Assembly (NCBI RefSeq): GCF_030052995.1 | Contig: NZ_JASJPW010000001.1 | Span: 3,028,001-3,092,000 of the forward strand | Origin: Gemmobacter sp. 24YEA27 | Lineage (GTDB): Bacteria; Pseudomonadota; Alphaproteobacteria; Rhodobacterales; Rhodobacteraceae | Direction of reading: 5' to 3' | Length of the DNA: 64,000 nt | In this document: piece by piece, positions 1 through 8,811 of the stretch | How the letters are laid out: each line of letters begins with the position of its first letter | How positions within the stretch are numbered: the stretch's first letter is position 1 | The notes under the pieces: model-generated | Databases searched by the model: none | What the model saw: the letters and a program-made list of their open reading frames with translations, nothing else | Told to the model about the DNA's origin: nothing | Program-made: the position numbers and the translations under genes

Positions 1-338
1 TGCAGCGACGCATTGGCATAGACCAGATCCTGCGGCCGCGCCGCCGCCCAGGTCGCAATATCCGCCGCCTCGAAATGGCAGTCCGGCAGCGCCGCGCGCG
101 CGGTTCGCAGCATATCCGCATCGGTATCGGTCCCGGTGATCCGCGCCGCGCCGAACCGCGCGCGCAAAAGCGCCGTGGAATTCCCCGGGCCAGAGCCAAG
201 ATCGGTCACCTCCTGCGCCGTCTCCAGCGGGACCGCCGCCAGCAGATCGCGGGCCGGGCGCGTGCGCGCATCAAGGAATTTCGAATATTGGCCCGCAGAC
301 CATCCGCCTTCCATCGGTTCTGCCCCGGTCACTGCCAT
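1..338 (-). CDS. tam: Trans-aconitate 2-methyltransferase-like SAM-dependent methyltransferase (C-terminus cut by window edge)
   Basis: The reverse strand encodes the first 112 residues of a class I methyltransferase. The N-terminus reads [20 protein letters not shown], followed by a [15 protein letters not shown] stretch and then the SAM-binding motif [16 protein letters not shown], near residues 44-58. An acidic residue ends the next strand (ITGTDTD), and FEAADIATW follows. This layout, with the RTRPARDLL lead-in and the GxGxGNST glycine loop, is that of Tam enzymes, which methylate trans-aconitate in the cytoplasm to stop it inhibiting aconitase. The catalytic C-terminal half lies outside the window, so the substrate is inferred from family resemblance only. 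A related small-molecule methyltransferase is possible. Confidence 0.72.
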   Translation of the reverse strand, partial: MAVTGAEPMEGGWSAGQYSKFLDARTRPARDLLAAVPLETAQEVTDLGSGPGNSTALLRARFGAARITGTDTDADMLRTARAALPDCHFEAADIATWAAARPQDLVYANASL

Positions 339-608
339 TGTCGCCCCCGTTTCTTTTCAGCTCTGGCCCCGTCTCATCGCACGGGGGCCCTCACGCCTGT
401 CTCACGCGGCTACAAATCAGCCGCCCGGAAATCAGCCAGCGGAATTCTTTCCCATATCCGGGACGGCGGAAAGCCGGTTTTGGGTGTCAAAGATGCTTGT
501 GAGAGAATTTCACCTGTCATAGCCTCACAGAGATCACCGGTGCCCGGATCTGCCCCAGGGGGCCAGACTGACGGCACCTGCCTGATATCAACCGCCAGAG
601 GAGTCACG

Positions 609-1661
609 ATGACCCGTTGCCTTTCTTACCTTGCCGGAGCCGCTTCGGCCATCGCGATTGCCACCGCAGCGCAGGCCGCCGACCCCGAGCTGACCGTTTT
701 CGACTGGGCTGGCTGGGAAATCGATGGCGCGCTCGCCCCCTATGTCGCGAAAAACGGCCAGAAGCCGACCTACGCGTTCTATGCCGATGACGATGAGGCG
801 TTCCAGAAAGTCTCTTCCGGGTTCAAGGCCGATGTTGTCCACCCCTGCCCCGGCGCCGTGCCGAATTACCGCGAAGCCGGGCTGATCGAGCCCTGGGATA
901 CGTCGAAAATCGAGGCTTTCGCCAATATCGACCCGGAATTGCTGGAATCGCATCACATCAAAGATGATGAGGGCGTCTGGTTCATCCCCTATGACTTTGC
1001 CTATACGGCCATCGCCTATAACAAAGACAAGGTCTCCGAGGACAAGGTCGCCTCGCTGAATGTTTTCCTCAACCCCGACTTCAAGGGCAAGATCGCGATT
1101 TCGGACAATTCCGATGACGCCTGGGCGCTTGGTTTCCTCGCCACCGGCACCGACTCCTGGGATGAGGTGACCGATGAACAGATCGAGAAAGCCGCCGCCT
1201 GGCTGCGCGAAGCCGCGCCGAATGTGCGCTCCTGGTGGTCGGATCCGTCGGAACTGGCGCAGCTGATGGCGAGCGGTGAGGTCGAGGTCGCCTGGTCCTG
1301 GAATGACCCGGTTGCCATTTTGCAGGCCGATGGTTTCCCGGTGGGCTTCAATCGCGCACCGGCCGAGGGCTCGACCACCTTCTTCTGCGGTTTCGTCAAT
1401 ATGAAGAACGGCCCCGGCAAGGAAGACAAAGTCTATGACTGGGTGAATTCGATGTTCGCGGTCGAAAGCCTGCCGTCGATCATCGAGGCGATCGGCTATG
1501 CCAATACCAACAAAGCCGCGACCGATGCCATCGATCCCGAAAGGCTGAAATCCGCCTTCCTCGACCCGGTCGAAACCACGCTGTTCCGCCAGACACCGAT
1601 GGACCCGGATCTGCGCGCGCGCCTGCTGGAAGAGTTCGAACTGATCAAGATGGGGCTCTGA
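609..1661 (+). CDS. Periplasmic substrate-binding protein of a polyamine-type ABC transporter (PotD-like)
   Basis: The 350-residue protein begins with a Sec signal peptide (MTRCLSYLAGAASAIAIATA, cleavage near AQAA/DPE). The mature part opens with LTVFDWAGWEID, as in PotD/SpuD family binding proteins, and has the usual two-lobe length. ATG 609 is chosen because GAGGAG lies seven bases upstream and the signal peptide starts there; the open frame extends further upstream without good coding character. Its likely role is to capture a cationic ligand such as spermidine or putrescine in the periplasm. No permease or ATPase gene is adjacent, and a strong terminator follows directly, so it appears to be a single-gene unit. 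The ligand cannot be read from the sequence. Confidence 0.82.
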   Translation: MTRCLSYLAGAASAIAIATAAQAADPELTVFDWAGWEIDGALAPYVAKNGQKPTYAFYADDDEAFQKVSSGFKADVVHPCPGAVPNYREAGLIEPWDTSKIEAFANIDPELLESHHIKDDEGVWFIPYDFAYTAIAYNKDKVSEDKVASLNVFLNPDFKGKIAISDNSDDAWALGFLATGTDSWDEVTDEQIEKAAAWLREAAPNVRSWWSDPSELAQLMASGEVEVAWSWNDPVAILQADGFPVGFNRAPAEGSTTFFCGFVNMKNGPGKEDKVYDWVNSMFAVESLPSIIEAIGYANTNKAATDAIDPERLKSAFLDPVETTLFRQTPMDPDLRARLLEEFELIKMGL

Positions 1662-1683
1662 TCTCATACTGACCCGAAAAGCC

Positions 1684-1714
1684 CCCCCGGCGGAGCGTTC
1701 CGCCGGGGGTTTTT
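1684..1714 (+). terminator. Intrinsic terminator of the binding-protein gene
   Basis: A perfect 11-bp stem, CCCCCGGCGGA paired with TCCGCCGGGGG, has a four-base loop and is followed at once by five T. It starts 22 bases after the stop of the binding-protein gene. Confidence 0.9.
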
Positions 1715-1946
1715 CTGTGAGTGGCGGCGTCGCAGGCCAGGGGCCGACCACATCTCCTGCACCCCCGCGCGCCTGCCGCAGACAGCTGTGACAGAGTTTG
1801 CGCGGCCCGGGCGGCGTGTTCGCTCTCCCAAAGGCACCGCAAGCTTCCCGGCTCGTTCCGCCCCTGCATTTCCACGGGGCCGCGAAATCGCCGACCTGCC
1901 GGTTTCCCCGGATTGCTGCCCTTGTGATGTCTGACCCTCCCGTCTT

Positions 1947-2108
1947 ATGCTCAGACCTATGGGGACGGTCATCGTAAACATTGCCCTGGCCGCCGCGGGC
2001 ATTGCGCTGGTCATTGCCTGTATTGCGGTGCCCAACCTGATCGTTCTTTGGGCGGCGCTTTATGTGGCGCTTTGGGCAGTTACCCTCTGGATACGCAGGA
2101 AGAGATAG
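1947..2108 (+). CDS. Small two-helix membrane protein, function unknown
   Basis: A 53-codon ORF from ATG 1947 (alternative ATG 1959) to TAG 2108. The predicted protein has two adjacent hydrophobic stretches (VNIALAAAGIALVIACIAV and LIVLWAALYVALWAVTLWI), then a positively charged tail, IRRKR. That tail fits a hairpin membrane protein with a cytoplasmic C-terminus. It is the only stretch between 1715 and 2777 that looks protein-like. No clear Shine-Dalgarno sequence precedes either ATG. I do not recognise the family, so the call rests on hydrophobicity alone. Confidence 0.4.
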   Translation: MLRPMGTVIVNIALAAAGIALVIACIAVPNLIVLWAALYVALWAVTLWIRRKR

Positions 2109-2710
2109 GTCCAGCCACCGCAAGAGCACCTTTGCCGGCGCCACGACCTGTCCGGCCTGCGCTTCGGACAGGTGTTGCCTGGCTGCGAGAGCCTTCGTTT
2201 TTCGGCCTTCAGGGGCAGGCCAGCCGGAGGCAGGGATTTCCGTAATACCAGCACAGATCCTGAAAGATGCCGGCGCGAAACCGGAGGCCCAACAGGGAGC
2301 CTGGACAATCGCTTTGCCTGGAACCCGATTACGAAGGCAGGCATCGAAAAATCTGCCTCGGCAAGCGTCGCCGGTTGAGCGACTTCTTTTGAGCCGCTGA
2401 CACGCAGCGGGCCAGAAGCTCAAATTTCCGCCATTTCTATTTTATATCAAATAATTACGCATAAATCTCAGTGCTGAAGATAGCGGGTTGTGGCTCTTCG
2501 GCCTCTGTCGGTTTCCCAGAGCTGGACCAGGCAAGGTACGGGCTGCGAGACAACTGCGCCTGAACCACCCTGGTGGTGCTGTCCTTGATCTATCATGCGT
2601 GGCCGGCGGCACATGCGGCGCCGACAAGAGATTTCAGCCGTCTGCTCTGGCCGTGATACCGACTGTGGCACTCAGATCATCCCTCGCTGTCGTGGGAACC
2701 GTATCAGACG
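2109..2710. other. Gene-free stretch
   Basis: I see no convincing gene here. Frames on both strands are short and lack family-like motifs. The stretch at about 2430-2470 is markedly AT-rich compared with its surroundings. It may be the remains of a decayed gene, but I cannot tell which. Confidence 0.4.
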
Positions 2711-2741
2711 AGAAAAGGCGCATCGGTTGCCCGATGCGCCT
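2711..2741 (-). terminator. Intrinsic terminator of hsp20
   Basis: On the minus strand AGGCGCATCGG pairs perfectly over 11 bp with CCGATGCGCCT across a four-base loop and runs into TTTT. It lies about 37 bases past the hsp20 stop. Confidence 0.85.
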
Positions 2742-2777
2742 CTGTCTCTGCCGCATAGTCTCAGGCAGACCGTTGCC

Positions 2778-3251
2778 TCAGTTCACCTGTTCTGCCCGGG
2801 CCTCAAGCGCGGGGGCCTCTGCGCTGACTGGCCCGGCAATCTCGATCCGGCGCGGCTTCATTGCCTCGGGGATCTCGCGCGCGAGGTCGATATGCAGCAT
2901 GCCAAGCTCATGCGACGCGCCGGTGACGCGGACATGATCGGCCAGCGCGAAGCGGCGCTCAAAAGCGCGGGTCGCGATGCCACGATGCAGGAAGCTGCGG
3001 GGGGCCTCATCGGCGGCCTTGCGGGCGGTCACAAACAGGCTGCCGTCGCGCACTTCGACCGTAAGATCCTCGGGGCCGAAACCGGCAACGGCGACCGAGA
3101 TGCGGTAAGCATCTTCGGCGGTTTTTTCGATATTATAGGGCGGGTAGCCCGGCTGAGCGACATCGGATGTCAGAACCCGGTCCATCAGATCGGCCACACG
3201 GTCAAAGCCGACAGTGGCACGGTAAAGCGGTGCGAAATCATAGCTGCGCAT
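2778..3251 (-). CDS. Small heat-shock protein, Hsp20/IbpA family
   Basis: The 157-residue protein starts MRSYDFAPLYRATVGFDRV, the signature opening of IbpA/HspA chaperones, and carries a complete alpha-crystallin domain (YNIEKTAEDAYRISVAVAGF, then DLTVEVRDGSLFVTA). It would hold unfolding proteins in a refoldable state in the cytoplasm during heat or oxidative stress. An in-frame ATG six bases upstream (3257) touches the AAGGAGG ribosome-binding site, leaving no spacing, so ATG 3251 with six-base spacing is the real start. It has its own terminator and a possible sigma-32 promoter. Family assignment is firm; the paralogue name is not. Confidence 0.93.
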   Translation of the reverse strand: MRSYDFAPLYRATVGFDRVADLMDRVLTSDVAQPGYPPYNIEKTAEDAYRISVAVAGFGPEDLTVEVRDGSLFVTARKAADEAPRSFLHRGIATRAFERRFALADHVRVTGASHELGMLHIDLAREIPEAMKPRRIEIAGPVSAEAPALEARAEQVN

Positions 3252-3348
3252 GATCATCCTCCTTGGGAAGCGATGCTCTTCGGATCAAACCCTCCCCTCA
3301 CGGGGCCGGGCATTGGCGCCGGACCCATCATGGCGTCCGGCATGACCC

Positions 3349-3379
3349 TGATCTGGGAAGCCTGCCCCCCTGCGTCAAG
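3349..3379 (-). promoter_or_regulatory. Possible RpoH-type heat-shock promoter for hsp20
   Basis: On the minus strand CTTGAC is followed after 16 bases by CCCAGATCA, about 100 bases before the hsp20 start. This is near the sigma-32 pattern (CTTGAA, then CCCCATNT) but not a perfect match. It is supported mainly by its position. Confidence 0.3.
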
Positions 3380-3453
3380 GGGCGCGCTACAGCCGGGCAG
3401 AGGTCACATCCGCGTGAGCGCGTAGCTGTGCCGGGAAGGCGCCGCGAGACGCG

Positions 3454-4425
3454 TTACGGCCGGATGAATTTGGCGCCGCCCTGCCCCATGGTAGTAGCCT
3501 GGCCGCCACTGCTGGCCGGGTCCGCAGCTTCCGCCGCAGTCTCTGCCGCCGCCCCGCCACCGCGATTGGCGCCACCGCCTGAGATCACCCGTACCCCCGC
3601 CGCCCCGCGCCCGGGCAAATCGAGCCCGAGTTCATCGCGCAGCCGTTGCAGCGGCGCGTCTACCGCGACGGCGAGCGCGACTTTCTCGCCGTTGTAATCC
3701 GCCTTGGCCGAGATCACCGCCACGACCTCGGGCCGCCCGTCGCGCAGCGCGAAAACCGGTGCACCCGAGGAGCCGAAATCGATGTCACAGGTCAGGACCA
3801 GCGCCGATGTCTCCAGCGCCAGCACGGCACAGTCGCGCTCGATCGAGGGCACTTCCGCGCGGTCCTTCGCATAGGAAACCACGCTGACGGCGGCGTCACG
3901 CATCGGGCGCGGGCCGGTGGGGAAAGGCTCAATCTGCGGCAACATGATCGGCTTGTCGAGTTCCAGAAGCGCCAGATCCCAGGCAACGCGGCCCAGATTG
4001 TCACTGCCGGAATAAACGTAATCCGGATGTGCGACCGAACGGCGGACGCCGCGATAGGCCTCGGCCCGGCCATTGCGCCAGCCCGCCTGAAAGGTGATCA
4101 TTTCATCCCTGAGCCTGGCGCCGGTATCTTTGTCAAAGAGGCAATGCGCCGCTGTCAGCACCAGCTGCCGCTCGATCAGCACCCCGGTGCAAAACCCGCG
4201 ATCCCCCAGCACCAGCTTGCCTACCGGCTGCCAGCCCCGTGCTTCATCGGCCGTCTGCATCCCGATCACTGCCTTCGGATCAGCCGCAGCCGGCGCCGGC
4301 AGCAGGATCGGCGCCAGTGCGGCCCCGGCCAAGGCGATAGCGGTCAGTGAAATTCTGGGCTGCGAGAGCGCCAGTCTGCCCGCACCCACCGCCATTGCGA
4401 CAAAGAAATTCGGCAAACTGATCAT
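3454..4425 (-). CDS. Secreted trypsin-like serine protease
   Basis: A 323-residue protein with a long N-terminal export signal (hydrophobic core about 27-48, ending PAPAAAD). The chymotrypsin-fold triad is visible: His94 in TAAHC, Asp150 in WDLALLEL and Ser220 in FGSSGAPVF. The serine motif is GSSGAP instead of GDSGGP, closer to V8/glutamyl-type proteases. It should act in the periplasm or outside the cell; the substrate is unknown. The C-terminal 50 residues are Gly/Ala-rich and probably disordered. It is transcribed away from the lysR gene at 4671. Confidence 0.85.
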   Translation of the reverse strand: MISLPNFFVAMAVGAGRLALSQPRISLTAIALAGAALAPILLPAPAAADPKAVIGMQTADEARGWQPVGKLVLGDRGFCTGVLIERQLVLTAAHCLFDKDTGARLRDEMITFQAGWRNGRAEAYRGVRRSVAHPDYVYSGSDNLGRVAWDLALLELDKPIMLPQIEPFPTGPRPMRDAAVSVVSYAKDRAEVPSIERDCAVLALETSALVLTCDIDFGSSGAPVFALRDGRPEVVAVISAKADYNGEKVALAVAVDAPLQRLRDELGLDLPGRGAAGVRVISGGGANRGGGAAAETAAEAADPASSGGQATTMGQGGAKFIRP

Positions 4426-4636
4426 TGCTGGTGCAATCGCCCTTTGTATCCATCCGGATCGGCGCGCAGCCGAAGGTGGCGCGCATACTCACCCGGGCAA
4501 GCTCCCGCATCATTCTGGTGAATTTGCGGCAAAAGCAACCCAAACTCACGCCCCTCATTGGGCAGGGGAAGATTTCCCTGCATCCTGGCATGTTTACCCC
4601 GGAGCCCCCTTGCCTCTTGCGCCAATCCGTAATCAT

Positions 4637-4654
4637 CTGTGCGCTGACGCACAG
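4637..4654. promoter_or_regulatory. Inverted repeat before the lysR gene (candidate operator)
   Basis: CTGTGCG-CTGA-CGCACAG forms a perfect dyad with 7-bp arms, ending 16 bases before the lysR ATG. Its placement between a regulator and the divergent protease gene suggests autoregulation, which is inference. Confidence 0.45.
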
Positions 4655-4670
4655 CCAGCCGGGGAACTTC

Positions 4671-5558
4671 ATGGAAAACTGGGACGAGATCCGCACCGCC
4701 TTTCAGGTCGCCCGCCTTGGCACCGTCTCGGGTGCGGCTGAAGTTCTGGGCGTGCATCATGCCACTGTGATCCGCCATATTGATGCGCTGGAAAAACGGC
4801 TCGGCACGCGGCTTTTTCAGCGCCATACCCGCGGCTATACGCCGACCGAGGCCGGGCGCGACCTGCTGACCGTCGCCCAGACCACCGAAGAGCAATTTGC
4901 CCAGCTCGGCTCGCGCATCAAGGGCCATGGCGAGACGGTGCAGGGCGAGTTCATCATCACCTCGATCGCCGGGCTTTCGGGCCTGCTGGTCCCGGTACTG
5001 GCCGATTTCCAGCGCCAGCATCCGGCGGTGATCGTGCGGCTTCTGACCGATATGCGCATCTTCCGGCTGGATTATGGCGAGGCGCATGTGGCGATCCGCG
5101 CCGGCGCAGCCCCCGAAGAGCCCGACAATGTCGTCCAGCCGCTGATCCGGATCCGCTACGGGCTTTACGCGTCGAAATCCTATGTCGAGGCCTGGGGCAA
5201 ACCGGAATCGGAACATGATTTCGCCGGCCACCGCTTTGTCATCGCCGAAAGCGAAGGCAGCCGCGCCGCGTTTTTCCGCTGGCTGCGCGACAAGGTGTCG
5301 AACGAACAGCTCACCTTCCGCTCGACCGAGCCGGCGGCCTGGGATGCGGCGCTGGAAGCTGGAATGGGCATCGGGTTCCTGCCCGCCTGGGAGGCCGCAA
5401 CCCGCCCCGACCTCGTCGAAGTGCTGGCGCCCCGCCCGGAATGGGATTCGCCTTTGTGGATCGTCACCCATGTCGACCTGCACCGCACCCGCAAGGTCCA
5501 GGCCTTTGTCGGGCTTTTGAAGGAAAAGGCCCGCAACTGGCCGCAATGCGCCGGGTAA
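4671..5558 (+). CDS. LysR-family transcriptional regulator
   Basis: A 295-residue protein. The N-terminal winged helix-turn-helix covers residues 5-62 (FQVARLGTVSGAAEVLGVHH, then LEKRLGTRLFQRHTRGY), and a periplasmic-binding-like effector domain runs from about residue 90. The start is set by ENWDEIRTAFQVA, the normal opening of this family; the open frame runs upstream without meaning. It probably controls itself and perhaps the divergent protease, since a 7-bp-arm dyad sits just before its start. The effector and targets cannot be inferred. Confidence 0.88.
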   Translation: MENWDEIRTAFQVARLGTVSGAAEVLGVHHATVIRHIDALEKRLGTRLFQRHTRGYTPTEAGRDLLTVAQTTEEQFAQLGSRIKGHGETVQGEFIITSIAGLSGLLVPVLADFQRQHPAVIVRLLTDMRIFRLDYGEAHVAIRAGAAPEEPDNVVQPLIRIRYGLYASKSYVEAWGKPESEHDFAGHRFVIAESEGSRAAFFRWLRDKVSNEQLTFRSTEPAAWDAALEAGMGIGFLPAWEAATRPDLVEVLAPRPEWDSPLWIVTHVDLHRTRKVQAFVGLLKEKARNWPQCAG

Positions 5559-5788
5559 TCCGCCTGCCCTGACCCTTGCGGGCCCGGACACGCTTGCGTG
5601 ACGCAGGCCCGGGCGGCGGGGAGGATCTGGAAACCCGCCCGCCCACATGCGAAGATAGGCGCATGCGTTCAGCCAGTCAGGGCCGCCACAAGCCGCGCGC
5701 CCCGCTTTCGCCAGAACGGCAGCGCCGGTCTGCCCCCGAAGGCAGAGCGGAGGCGGCTCAGGGATGGGCCAGAGGCGGGGACAGGACG

Positions 5789-7023
5789 ATGCCGGAACAG
5801 GATCAGGACTGCGTGATCGCGGGCGGAGGCCCGGCGGGCATGATGGCGGGGCTCTTGCTGGCCCGCGCCGGTCTGCGGGTGACGGTGATCGAGAAACACC
5901 CTGATTTCCTGCATGATTTTCGCGGTGACACCATCCATCCCTCGACCCTGCAAGTGATCGCCGATCTGGGCTGGCTCGAGGAATTTCTGGCTCTGCCGCA
6001 TCAGAAGGCCCCCGATCTCCATGCTGAGATCGGCGGGCGTCAGGTGACCATCGCCGATTTCCGCAGCCTGAAGACAGATTGCCGTTACATCGCCTTCATG
6101 CCGCAATGGAATTTCCTGAATTTCCTCGCCGGAAAAGCCGCCGCCATGCCCGGGTTCACCCTTCGAATGGGGCATTCGGTCACCGGTCTTTTGCGCGACG
6201 GCGATAAACCCGGCGATAAAACCTGTGGCCTTACCTGGCAATCGGACAGCGGGACGGGCGAGATCCGCGCGCCGCTCGTGATCGGCGCCGATGGCCGACA
6301 TTCGGTGATACGGCGCGAGGCGGGGTTTATCGTCACCGATTTCGGCTCGCCGGTGGATGTGGTCTGGCTAAGGCTCTCGCGTCGGGCCGGTGATCCCGCG
6401 CCCGCGATGAGCCATGCCGGCCCGGGCCAGGGCCTCGTGCTGATCGACCGTGGCGAATACTGGCAATGCGGCTATGTGATCCGCAAAGGGTCTTATGATG
6501 ATCTGCAGGCTGCGGGCCTGCCGGCATTTCGTGCGGCACTGGCAGCACTTGCGCGGCTACCGGCCGGGCGGTTTGACGAGATCACCTCCTGGGATCAGAT
6601 CCATCTTCTGTCGATCCGGATGGACCGCCTGACGCGCTGGTGGGCGCCGGGCGTGCTTTGCATCGGCGACGCCGCGCATGCGATGTCGCCGGTTGGCGGT
6701 TTTGGCGTCAATCTCGCGATCCAGGACGCCGTGGCGACAGCGAATATCCTCGCGGCCCCCTGCGCGAGGGGAGGCTGAGCCCGCGCGACCTGGCTCGGGT
6801 AGAGGCGCGGCGCCTTTTCCCCACCCGCGCGACGCAAGGCCTGCAAAAGATGATGCGCCGCAAACGACGCCCCGATGGCGCAGCCGTCCCCCGTCCGCCG
6901 GGTTTTATCCGCATGATCGCGCGGTGGCCGGTGCTGGCGCGGCTGATGGGGCGCCAGCACCGGCCTCGGTTTCCGTCCGGAACGGATCGCGCCCCTTCCC
7001 CTGAAGCCCGGGAGTGCCCATGA
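5789..7023 (+). CDS. FAD-dependent aromatic hydroxylase (UbiH/PHBH-type), frame broken by one missing base
   Basis: The N-terminal Rossmann motif CVIAGGGPAGMMAGLLLARAG binds FAD, VIGADGRHSVIRREAGF is the DG motif, and GDAAHAMSPVGGFGVNLAIQ is the second FAD motif. These mark a group A flavoprotein monooxygenase, which hydroxylates an aromatic or quinone-like substrate using NAD(P)H and O2. The first frame stops at 6778, but the +1 frame continues with family-typical LREGRLSPRDLARVEARRLF and ends at 7023. That stop overlaps the next gene's ATG (ATGA), as expected of an intact operon. Adding one C to the C5 run at 6756-6760 restores a single frame of 411 residues. I read it as one gene with a sequence error; a true pseudogene is possible. 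Confidence 0.8.
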
Positions 7024-7499
7024 CCGATAAAAGCCCGCAATCCGGCGAAACCGGCAATCCCCCTGACACCAATGGGTTCAGCAGCGAGAGATTCAGCAGC
7101 GAGGCCGGCACCGGCAGCCCGGCCGCCACCAAATCAGTCATCGCCCGCACGCTTTTCCTGGCCCTCGGTCTGTTTCTCACCGGCCTCGGCTTTGTCGGGA
7201 TCTTTCTGCCGGTGGTGCCGACCGTGCCTTTCCTGATCCTCGCTGCCGCCTGTTTCACCCGCTCTTCGCCCCGGCTGGAGCGCTGGCTGCTGGATCACCG
7301 GCATTTCGGCCCGCTTTTGCGCGACTGGCGCGACAAGGGCGCAATCCCGCGCCGCGCGAAATGGATGGCAGCAGGCGGCTGCAGCCTTGGATTCGCCGTG
7401 TTCGTCTGGGGCAGCAGCCCCGGCTGGCCGCTGACCCTCGCGGTTGCCGCAATCATGGCTTTGGGCGTGATCTTTGTCTTCACCAGACCCGATGCCTGA
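7020..7499 (+). CDS. DUF454 (YbaN-like) inner-membrane protein
   Basis: A 159-residue protein. About 38 polar residues are followed by the DUF454 core: LGLFLTGLGFVGIFLPVVPT, PFLILAAACFTRSSPRLERW and LLDHRHFGPLLRDWRDKGAI, then two further helices. Family members are small inner-membrane proteins of unknown role. ATG 7020 overlaps the upstream stop by four bases (ATGA), pointing to translational coupling with the monooxygenase; a GTG at 7014 is a weaker alternative. Confidence 0.88.
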   Translation: MTDKSPQSGETGNPPDTNGFSSERFSSEAGTGSPAATKSVIARTLFLALGLFLTGLGFVGIFLPVVPTVPFLILAAACFTRSSPRLERWLLDHRHFGPLLRDWRDKGAIPRRAKWMAAGGCSLGFAVFVWGSSPGWPLTLAVAAIMALGVIFVFTRPDA

Positions 7500-7595
7500 A
7501 CAATAAATCCCGGGCCGGGCCGCGACGGAAGCTTGCGGTGCAAGCGTATAATCCGGCAACAGACGAGCAGCACAAGCAAGCCGGATCACAGCCAG

Positions 7596-8801
7596 ATGCG
7601 CAAAATCCTTTGGACCACCCTTATCCTCGCACTTGCCGGCGGCGCGGGCTTTGGCCTGTGGCGGATGCAGGTGAACGAGGGCGCCGCCCAGGCCGCGCCG
7701 GTCTCGGAGGCGGTGATCCGCGGCACCTTCCGCAAGACCGTGCTGGCAACCGGCGTGATCGAGGCCGCAAGCCTTGTCTCGGTCGGCGCCCAGGTCGGTG
7801 GTCAGATCCAGTCCCTGCCGGTTGAGCTGGGGCAGAAACTCGCCGCCGGAGACCTTGTGGCGCAGATCGATCCTGAGGATCAGAAGACCGACCAGCTGCG
7901 CGCCCAGGCCTCGCTGGCGCAGATCCGTGCCCAGATCGCGGCCCAGGAGGCCAGTATCGAAGAGGCCCGCCTCGCGCTCGACCGTCAGCGCGAGCTGAAC
8001 AGCCGCAAGCTCGCCACCACCCAGACGCTTGAGGCCAGCGAGGCGCAGTTCAAGGTCGCCGAAGCCAATCTCGCGGCGCTGAAAGCCAGCGAATCCCAGG
8101 CCGAACTTGCCGTTCAGGCCGCGAATATAGCGCTGGAACGCACAAGGATCACCGCGCCCTCTGACGGTACGGTCGTGGCCCTGGTCGCGCGCGAAGGGCA
8201 GACGATCAACGCCAACCAATCCAGCCCGACGCTGATTAAACTGGCCGAACTCGACCGCATGATCATCAAGGTCGATATTTCCGAGGCCGACGTGATCGCG
8301 GTTCATGCCGGCCAAAAGGCAAGTTTCACCCTGTCGGGCGCGCCCGATATGCGCTTTGACGCGGTCCTGCGCGATATCGAGCCGGCGCCGGCCTCGATTG
8401 CAACCTCCGATGAGGTCGATACCAGCTCGGCGATCTATTACCGCGCCATTCTCGAAGTGCCGAATCCGAAAGGCATCCTCAGGATCGGCATGACCGCCGA
8501 AGTGGTGATCGTGATGGAAGAGATCCCCGATGCGCTGATCGTGCCGACCGCCGCGGTGATCTCGGGGCGGAGCAGCGGGAGTAAGCTGCGGGTGCTGGAC
8601 CCGGCCACCGGCGCGGTCGAGATCCGCGATGTCGAGACCGGGGCCGCCACCGCCAGCCAGACCGTGATCCTCTCCGGGATCGGCGAAGGCGAGCGCATCG
8701 TGACCGCCGGTCCTGGCGCCATGCCGCGTGGGGCGGGCCAGCAACCGGGTCAGACCGGCCGGATGCCGGGGACACCGAGGCCCTCGGGCGGGCTGTTCTG
8801 A
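7596..8801 (+). CDS. macA: MacA-like periplasmic adaptor of a tripartite ABC exporter
   Basis: A 401-residue membrane-fusion protein. One N-terminal membrane anchor ([19 protein letters not shown]) is followed by the lipoyl half-motif [19 protein letters not shown], an alpha-helical hairpin rich in Ala/Gln/Glu (about residues 105-180), the second lipoyl half ([19 protein letters not shown]) and a beta-barrel. It would link the MacB ATPase-permease to an outer-membrane channel and help export antibiotics, peptides or lipids. ATG 7596 is chosen because the membrane anchor begins there. The gene ends ten bases before macB. No tolC gene is nearby. Confidence 0.9.
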   Translation: MRKILWTTLILALAGGAGFGLWRMQVNEGAAQAAPVSEAVIRGTFRKTVLATGVIEAASLVSVGAQVGGQIQSLPVELGQKLAAGDLVAQIDPEDQKTDQLRAQASLAQIRAQIAAQEASIEEARLALDRQRELNSRKLATTQTLEASEAQFKVAEANLAALKASESQAELAVQAANIALERTRITAPSDGTVVALVAREGQTINANQSSPTLIKLAELDRMIIKVDISEADVIAVHAGQKASFTLSGAPDMRFDAVLRDIEPAPASIATSDEVDTSSAIYYRAILEVPNPKGILRIGMTAEVVIVMEEIPDALIVPTAAVISGRSSGSKLRVLDPATGAVEIRDVETGAATASQTVILSGIGEGERIVTAGPGAMPRGAGQQPGQTGRMPGTPRPSGGLF

Positions 8802-8811
8802 GGCCGGGCAG

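Noticed and set aside
588..2423. Long minus-strand open frame over the binding-protein gene
   Set aside because: The plus-strand gene has a signal peptide, ribosome-binding site and terminator; the minus frame reads through that terminator and shows no motif.
6750..6790. Programmed ribosomal frameshift in the monooxygenase
   Set aside because: No slippery heptamer or shared function explains it, and identical one-base losses in G/C runs affect unrelated genes.
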